Below are positions 55,777-60,141 of a stretch of 60,141 nt of DNA, piece after piece. The notes under the pieces were generated by a model that made no database searches, was not told where the DNA came from, and worked only from the letters and a program-made list of their open reading frames with translations. Source of the stretch: Rahnella woolbedingensis (GTDB lineage Bacteria > Pseudomonadota > Gammaproteobacteria > Enterobacterales > Enterobacteriaceae). Both the position numbers and the translations under genes were made by a program. The DNA lies in the NCBI RefSeq assembly GCF_003602095.1, contig NZ_RAHH01000031.1, positions 1 to 60,141 of the forward strand. The letters run 5' to 3'. How positions within the stretch are numbered: the stretch's first letter is position 1; each line of letters starts with the position of its first letter.

Positions 55777-56413
55777 CTTCATTGTCATTGAAGGCCTCGA
55801 AGGGGCGGGAAAAACGACTGCTCATAACGTGGTGGTTGATGCATTGCGCCAGCACGGTGTGGAAGAAATTGTGTTTACGCGTGAGCCGGGGGGAACGCCG
55901 CTGGCGGAGAAATTGCGCGATTTATTTAAGCGCGGCGTGGATGGCGAAAAACCGACGGTCAAAGCCGAAGTGCTGATGCTTTATGCCGCACGCGTACAGC
56001 TGGTTGAGACGGTAATTTTACCCGCGCTGGCCCGTGGTGCCTGGGTGGTTGGCGACCGGCATGATCTCTCCTCGCAAGCCTATCAGGGCGGCGGGCGCGG
56101 GATTGATGCCAATCTGATGACTTCTTTGCGTGATACCGTGCTCGGTGATTTCCGACCGGATCTGACTCTGTATCTGGATTTACCTCCGGCCATCGGTCTG
56201 CAACGCGCCCGTGCGCGCGGTGAACTGGATCGCATTGAGCAGGAAGCGCTGCCTTTCTTTGAACGCACGCGTGCCCGTTATCTGGAACTTGCCGCCGCTG
56301 ACAGCCGTATCAAAACCATCGATGCCTCTCAGACCATTGAACAGGTTAAGGCATCGATCGAGCAGACACTGAAACACTGGTTTGACGAGCAGGCAACCCG
56401 GGAGCATTCATGA
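55766..56413 (+). CDS. tmk: Thymidylate kinase
   Basis: 215 residues; overlaps the mltG end by 11 bases. P-loop [17 protein letters not shown], the DRH motif [17 protein letters not shown] and a lid [10 protein letters not shown]. It phosphorylates dTMP to dTDP. Confidence 0.97.
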   Translation: MKSNFIVIEGLEGAGKTTAHNVVVDALRQHGVEEIVFTREPGGTPLAEKLRDLFKRGVDGEKPTVKAEVLMLYAARVQLVETVILPALARGAWVVGDRHDLSSQAYQGGGRGIDANLMTSLRDTVLGDFRPDLTLYLDLPPAIGLQRARARGELDRIEQEALPFFERTRARYLELAAADSRIKTIDASQTIEQVKASIEQTLKHWFDEQATREHS

Positions 56414-57429
56414 GCTGGTATCCGTGGCTCAGCGGCCCTTACCGCCAGCTGACAGCGCAATATCTGACAGGTCGCGGTCATCATGCGGTGCTGATGCATG
56501 CCGCCGCGGGCATCGGAGACGAGGCGCTGGTGTATGGTCTGAGCCGCTGGCTGTTGTGTCAGCACAAGGACGGTGAAAAAAGCTGTGGTACCTGCCACAG
56601 TTGCCAGCTGATGATTGCTGGAAACCATCCTGACTGGCATATCCTGCAACCTGAAAAGGGCAAAAACTCGCTGGGTATTGATCCGGTGCGTCAGCTTATC
56701 GAGACACTTTACAATTATTCCCAACAGGGCGGTTCCAAAGTGGTCTGGATCCCTCATACGGAATTGCTGACGGAAGCGGCAGCAAATGCCTTGCTGAAAA
56801 CGCTGGAAGAACCACCCGCTGGCACCTATTTCCTGCTGGGATGCCGTGAACCTTCGGCGTTACTTGCGACGATCCGCAGCCGTTGTTTTTACTGGCATCT
56901 GCCGGTACCGGAAGAAGCGTTGGCAGTGCAGTGGATTAACCGTCAGCTCAGCGCGGATCCTGTATCGATTAAAACCGCCTTGCACCTGACTAACGGCGCT
57001 CCGTTGTCCGCGATTGCACTGTTGCAGCCGGAACGCTGGAAGCAGCGTGTGACGCTGTGCCAGCAGCTGTATGCGCAATGTCAGCAACAGGATATGCTTT
57101 CCCTGTTGCCGCAGCTTAATCATGATGACGCGCCGGAACGCCTGTACTGGCTGGCGACGTTACTGCTCGATGCTATTAAATGGCAGCAACAGGCCGGACA
57201 GTTCATCATCAACCACGATCAGCAGCCGTTAATTGCGCTGCTTGCCGGTGCGCAGTCGGGTGTGTCTTTACAACAATCGGTGAGTGCCTGGATGCATTGC
57301 CGCCATCAGCTGCTTTCTATCGTTGGCGTTAACCGTGAGTTACTGCTGACCGAGCAACTTCTTGAGTGGGAACAGATGCTTCGCGGCACCGTTTCTGCGT
57401 CGATTTTTAGTTCCGCGCTTTCGCGCTGA
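56410..57429 (+). CDS. holB: DNA polymerase III subunit delta'
   Basis: 339 residues (E. coli 334); the ATG overlaps the tmk stop. Zinc-binding [19 protein letters not shown], sensor-like [20 protein letters not shown] and the SRC motif IRSRC. It is the clamp-loader subunit that is stationary beside delta and the tau/gamma subunits. Confidence 0.96.
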   Translation: MSWYPWLSGPYRQLTAQYLTGRGHHAVLMHAAAGIGDEALVYGLSRWLLCQHKDGEKSCGTCHSCQLMIAGNHPDWHILQPEKGKNSLGIDPVRQLIETLYNYSQQGGSKVVWIPHTELLTEAAANALLKTLEEPPAGTYFLLGCREPSALLATIRSRCFYWHLPVPEEALAVQWINRQLSADPVSIKTALHLTNGAPLSAIALLQPERWKQRVTLCQQLYAQCQQQDMLSLLPQLNHDDAPERLYWLATLLLDAIKWQQQAGQFIINHDQQPLIALLAGAQSGVSLQQSVSAWMHCRHQLLSIVGVNRELLLTEQLLEWEQMLRGTVSASIFSSALSR

Positions 57430-57458
57430 ATTCAATATTTTGTCATGAGTTAATTACT

Positions 57459-58253
57459 ATGTTTTTAGTCGATTCCCACTGTCATCTCGACAGCCTTGAT
57501 TACGATGAGCTGCACACCGGCGTTGATCACGTGCTGGAAAAAGCCCGTGAGCGTGACGTGAAATTTATGCTGGCCGTGGCGACCACCTTGCCGGGTTATC
57601 GTGCGATGACGCACCTGATTGGCGACCGTCCTGATGTCGCGTTTTCCTGCGGTGTGCATCCGCTCAATATCGACGATGGCTATGATTTCGCAGAACTTCG
57701 TGAGCTTGCCGCCAGCCCGAAGGTGGTGGCGATGGGTGAAACCGGACTGGATTATTTTTATCAGAAAGAAGCCCATCAGCTGAAACTGCAACAGGATTCA
57801 TTTCGTGAACACATCCGCATCGGGCGTGAGCTGAATAAACCGGTGATCGTCCATACCCGTGATGCCCGTCAGGATACGCTGGATATTCTTAAAGAAGAAA
57901 ATGCAGGGGAGTGCGGCGGAGTTCTGCATTGTTTCACCGAAGATCTGCCGACGGCAAAATTCCTGCTGGATATGGGTTTTTATATTTCTTTCTCCGGCAT
58001 TGTGACTTTCCGTAACGCACAGGAACTGCGCGAAGTGGCTCGTTACATTCCAATGGATCGTCTGTTGGTAGAAACTGACTCGCCCTATCTTGCGCCAGTA
58101 CCGCATCGTGGAAAAGAGAATCAGCCTGCCTATGTACGGGACGTTGCAGAATACTTGGCCGTTCTGAAGGGCGTCAGCCTTGAGCAACTTGCACAGGCGA
58201 CGACAGCTAACTTTTCACAATTATTTCACGTCGACACTTCCTCTCTGATCTAG
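57459..58253 (+). CDS. ycfH: TatD-family metal-dependent hydrolase YcfH
   Basis: 264 residues. HxH in DSHCHLD, Glu in MGETGLDYFYQK, His in VIVHTRDA and GVLHCFTED, Asp in VETDSPYLAPVPHRGKENQP. A predicted deoxyribonuclease or phosphoesterase of the TatD family. Follows holB by 29 bases. Confidence 0.93.
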   Translation: MFLVDSHCHLDSLDYDELHTGVDHVLEKARERDVKFMLAVATTLPGYRAMTHLIGDRPDVAFSCGVHPLNIDDGYDFAELRELAASPKVVAMGETGLDYFYQKEAHQLKLQQDSFREHIRIGRELNKPVIVHTRDARQDTLDILKEENAGECGGVLHCFTEDLPTAKFLLDMGFYISFSGIVTFRNAQELREVARYIPMDRLLVETDSPYLAPVPHRGKENQPAYVRDVAEYLAVLKGVSLEQLAQATTANFSQLFHVDTSSLI

Positions 58254-58446
58254 CCTTAGGCTTAGTCATATACGTCTGATTTATTTTACGCCTCGTAATT
58301 AATCACCAGAATGAGGTATTGTGGCCCCGTTTTTTACGGGGTCACGGGCGTTATTTTCGGATTTAATGTTGTAAATAGTGGGTTTTTTAAACGCTCTCAC
58401 TGCTTTTTTCAGAAAAACGTGACTGCCATCAAACATTAACAAAGGG

Positions 58447-58471
58447 AATTATTTTACCCTGCGTAAAAATT
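58447..58471. promoter_or_regulatory. Candidate Mlc operator of ptsG
   Basis: TTTTAC-CCTGC-GTAAAA forms an inverted repeat inside AATTATTTTACCCTGCGTAA (58447 onward) and lies where E. coli ptsG has an operator with TATTACTCTGTGTAATA. Recalled by comparison with E. coli, not measured here. Confidence 0.5.
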
Positions 58472-58566
58472 AAAAGGGGTGCTCAGACACCCGACAGCAA
58501 AGGGCTGTACGACCTTTTGCAAAGCGGTTAGTTATCTGGCTAAACCGCATGAAGTATCAAAAGCAT

Positions 58567-58590
58567 CATTACTCAGGAGCACACTCAATT
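58567..58590 (+). promoter_or_regulatory. Candidate SgrS base-pairing site and ribosome site of ptsG
   Basis: ACTCAGGAGCAC overlaps the CAGGAG ribosome site just before the ptsG ATG. E. coli ptsG has the same ACTCAGGAGCAC core, where SgrS pairs to block translation and trigger RNase E decay during sugar-phosphate stress. Confidence 0.65.
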
Positions 58591-60024
58591 ATGTTTAAGA
58601 ACGCGTTTGCAAACCTTCAAAAGGTCGGTAAATCGCTAATGCTGCCAGTATCCGTACTGCCAATCGCAGGTATTCTGCTTGGTGTCGGTTCTGCAAACTT
58701 TAGCTGGCTGCCAATGATCGTTTCCCATGTTATGGCCGAAGCCGGTGGTTCCGTCTTCGCTAACATGCCTCTGATCTTTGCTATCGGTGTGGCGTTAGGC
58801 TTCACCAACAATGACGGTGTTTCTGCACTGGCTTCCGTTGTGGCATACGGCATCATGGTGAAAACCATGGCAGTTGTTGCACCACTGGTTCTGCATTTAC
58901 CTGCTGAAGAAATTGCAGCCAAGCACCTGGCGGATACCGGCGTACTGGGCGGTATTATCTCCGGTGCGATTGCGGCATACATGTTCAACCGTTTCTACCG
59001 CATCAAGTTGCCTGAATATCTGGGCTTCTTCGCCGGTAAACGTTTCGTGCCAATCATCTCTGGTCTGGCGGCGATTATCCTGGGTGTGGTTCTGTCCTTC
59101 ATCTGGCCGCCAATCGGTACAGGTATCCAGACCTTCTCACAATGGGCTGCTTACCAGAACCCGGTGGTGGCATTCGGTATCTACGGCGTTGTAGAACGTG
59201 CGCTGGTTCCGTTTGGTCTGCACCATATCTGGAACGTTCCATTCCAGATGCAAATCGGTGAGTACGTGAACTCTGCAGGTCAGGTATTCCACGGCGATAT
59301 CCCACGTTACATGGCGGGTGACCCGACTGCGGGTAAATTGTCCGGTGGCTTCCTGTTCAAAATGTACGGTCTGCCTGCTGCTGCAATCGCTATCTGGCAC
59401 TCAGCGAAACCTGAGAACCGTGCAAAAGTCGGCGGCATCATGATTTCCGCTGCACTGACTGCGTTCCTGACCGGTATCACCGAGCCAATCGAATTCTCCT
59501 TCATGTTCGTTGCGCCGATCCTGTATGTGATCCACGCGCTTCTGGCAGGTCTGGCGTTCCCAATCTGTATCCTGTTGGGTATGCGTGACGGTACGAGCTT
59601 CTCGCACGGTCTGATTGATTTCATCGTACTGAGCGGTAACAGCAGCAAAATCTGGCTGTTCCCAATTATCGGTGCGTTGTACGCAGTGGTTTACTACAGC
59701 ATCTTCCGTTTCCTGATTGTGAAACTGGATCTGAAAACCCCTGGACGTGAAGAAACGACCAGCGAAACCACGACTCAGGGCGGTTCAGAAATGTCTGCGT
59801 CCCTGGTTCAGGCTTTCGGCGGCAAAGAAAACATCACTAACCTTGATGCCTGTATTACTCGTCTGCGCGTCAGCGTAGCGGACGTCTCTAAAGTTGATCA
59901 GGCTGGCCTGAAAAAACTGGGTGCAGCAGGTGTGGTGGTTGCAGGTTCTGGTGTTCAGGCTATCTTCGGTACCAAGTCTGACAACCTGAAAACTGATATG
60001 GACGAGTACATGCGTAACCATTAA
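58591..60024 (+). CDS. ptsG: PTS glucose-specific EIICB component
   Basis: 477 residues from the ATG at 58591, equal to E. coli; the frame opens at 58549 without homology. EIIC helices with the GITEPIEF motif and HHIWNVPFQ, a linker after residue ~390, and EIIB with phosphorylated Cys in [13 protein letters not shown]. It imports and phosphorylates glucose with Crr (EIIA). Terminator follows. Confidence 0.97.
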   Translation: MFKNAFANLQKVGKSLMLPVSVLPIAGILLGVGSANFSWLPMIVSHVMAEAGGSVFANMPLIFAIGVALGFTNNDGVSALASVVAYGIMVKTMAVVAPLVLHLPAEEIAAKHLADTGVLGGIISGAIAAYMFNRFYRIKLPEYLGFFAGKRFVPIISGLAAIILGVVLSFIWPPIGTGIQTFSQWAAYQNPVVAFGIYGVVERALVPFGLHHIWNVPFQMQIGEYVNSAGQVFHGDIPRYMAGDPTAGKLSGGFLFKMYGLPAAAIAIWHSAKPENRAKVGGIMISAALTAFLTGITEPIEFSFMFVAPILYVIHALLAGLAFPICILLGMRDGTSFSHGLIDFIVLSGNSSKIWLFPIIGALYAVVYYSIFRFLIVKLDLKTPGREETTSETTTQGGSEMSASLVQAFGGKENITNLDACITRLRVSVADVSKVDQAGLKKLGAAGVVVAGSGVQAIFGTKSDNLKTDMDEYMRNH

Positions 60025-60065
60025 TGGTGAGCAATGTTAAGTTCTGAGAAAGGAGGCTTCGGCCT

Positions 60066-60101
60066 AATGCTGGTCACTTAAGGTGACCAGCATTGTTTTT
60101 T
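60066..60101 (+). terminator. Terminator of ptsG
   Basis: AATGCTGGTCAC (60066-60077) and GTGACCAGCATT (60083-60094) pair over 12 bases, followed by a T-run. Confidence 0.9.
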
Positions 60102-60141
60102 AAAGGATATTTCGACCTTTTTTCTCTCACTTCCCTTGCAT

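Larger units (their letters stand above)
58254..58590. promoter_or_regulatory. ptsG promoter and leader region
   Basis: 337 bases. An inverted repeat GCCCCGT/ACGGGGT at 58324-58342 may end the ycfH transcript. A candidate Mlc operator and the SgrS-type site are listed separately. The layout parallels the E. coli ptsG leader. Confidence 0.55.

Overview
This 60.1 kb window reads as ordinary chromosome of a gamma-proteobacterium of the order Enterobacterales. Synteny (uvrY-uvrC-pgsA-glyW-cysT-leuZ; opgC/opgGH-yceK-msyB-mdtG-lpxL-trhO-yceI-yceJ-solA-bssS-dinI-pyrC; rne/rluC-yceF/yceD-rpmF-plsX-fabHDG-acpP-fabF-pabC-mltG-tmk-holB-ycfH-ptsG) matches Escherichia coli gene order in blocks. Proteins are close to but distinct from E. 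coli, and the blocks are joined differently. Moderate GC and the lineage-specific small genes fit a Yersiniaceae-type genome such as Rahnella or a relative; the genus is my inference, not proven here.

Layout. 1-6.5 kb: accessory genes (an edge-truncated hypothetical, a small lipoprotein, a GAF-GGDEF-EAL protein with a degenerate GGDEF site, a stand-alone long-form 2-isopropylmalate synthase, an AraC/cupin regulator tightly coupled to a 57-codon acidic ORF, and yecF). 7.2-10.8 kb: the BarA/UvrY response regulator, UvrC, PgsA and a Gly-Cys-Leu tRNA cluster. 11-17.5 kb: a run of small stand-alone genes (zinc-ribbon protein, PphA phosphatase, DeoR, SbmC, YlaC, YccJ, DUF2502 protein, a universal stress protein) holding two paralogous copies of an unrecognised roughly 90-residue protein. 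17.5-21.2 kb: an IclR regulator divergent from an EmrB/EmrA-type efflux pair. 21.3-35.6 kb: osmoregulated periplasmic glucan synthesis (opgC, opgGH), envelope and efflux genes, lpxL, an OYE-type flavin enzyme, trhO and yceI-yceJ. 35.6-38 kb: an AT-rich spacer, fused remnants of an RND pump and an AI-2E-family transporter, a MarR regulator and an RcsA/BglJ-like LuxR regulator. 38-41.8 kb: solA, bssS, dinI (with a fully symmetrical LexA box), pyrC and a small monooxygenase. 41.8-60 kb: rne with its long leader, rluC, then the ribosomal/fatty-acid/DNA-replication cluster ending in ptsG.

How genes work together. The fab cluster converts malonyl-CoA to acyl-ACP (FabD, FabH, FabG, FabF, AcpP), and PlsX passes acyl groups to phospholipid synthesis, which PgsA (elsewhere in the window) continues to phosphatidylglycerol; that lipid in turn supplies the glycerol phosphate used to decorate OpgGH glucans. 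RNase E and ptsG are linked by the SgrS-type site seen in the ptsG leader, which resembles that of E. coli.

I did not find a CRISPR array, insertion sequence, prophage or defence island. The least ordinary items are the fused gene remnants at 36.1-36.5 kb, the paralogous small-protein pair at 14.7 and 16.6 kb, a repeated intergenic motif (core GACGCAAATG) in three promoter regions, the AraC-coupled acidic ORF at 6.0 kb, and a yceD promoter that predicts an almost leaderless mRNA.
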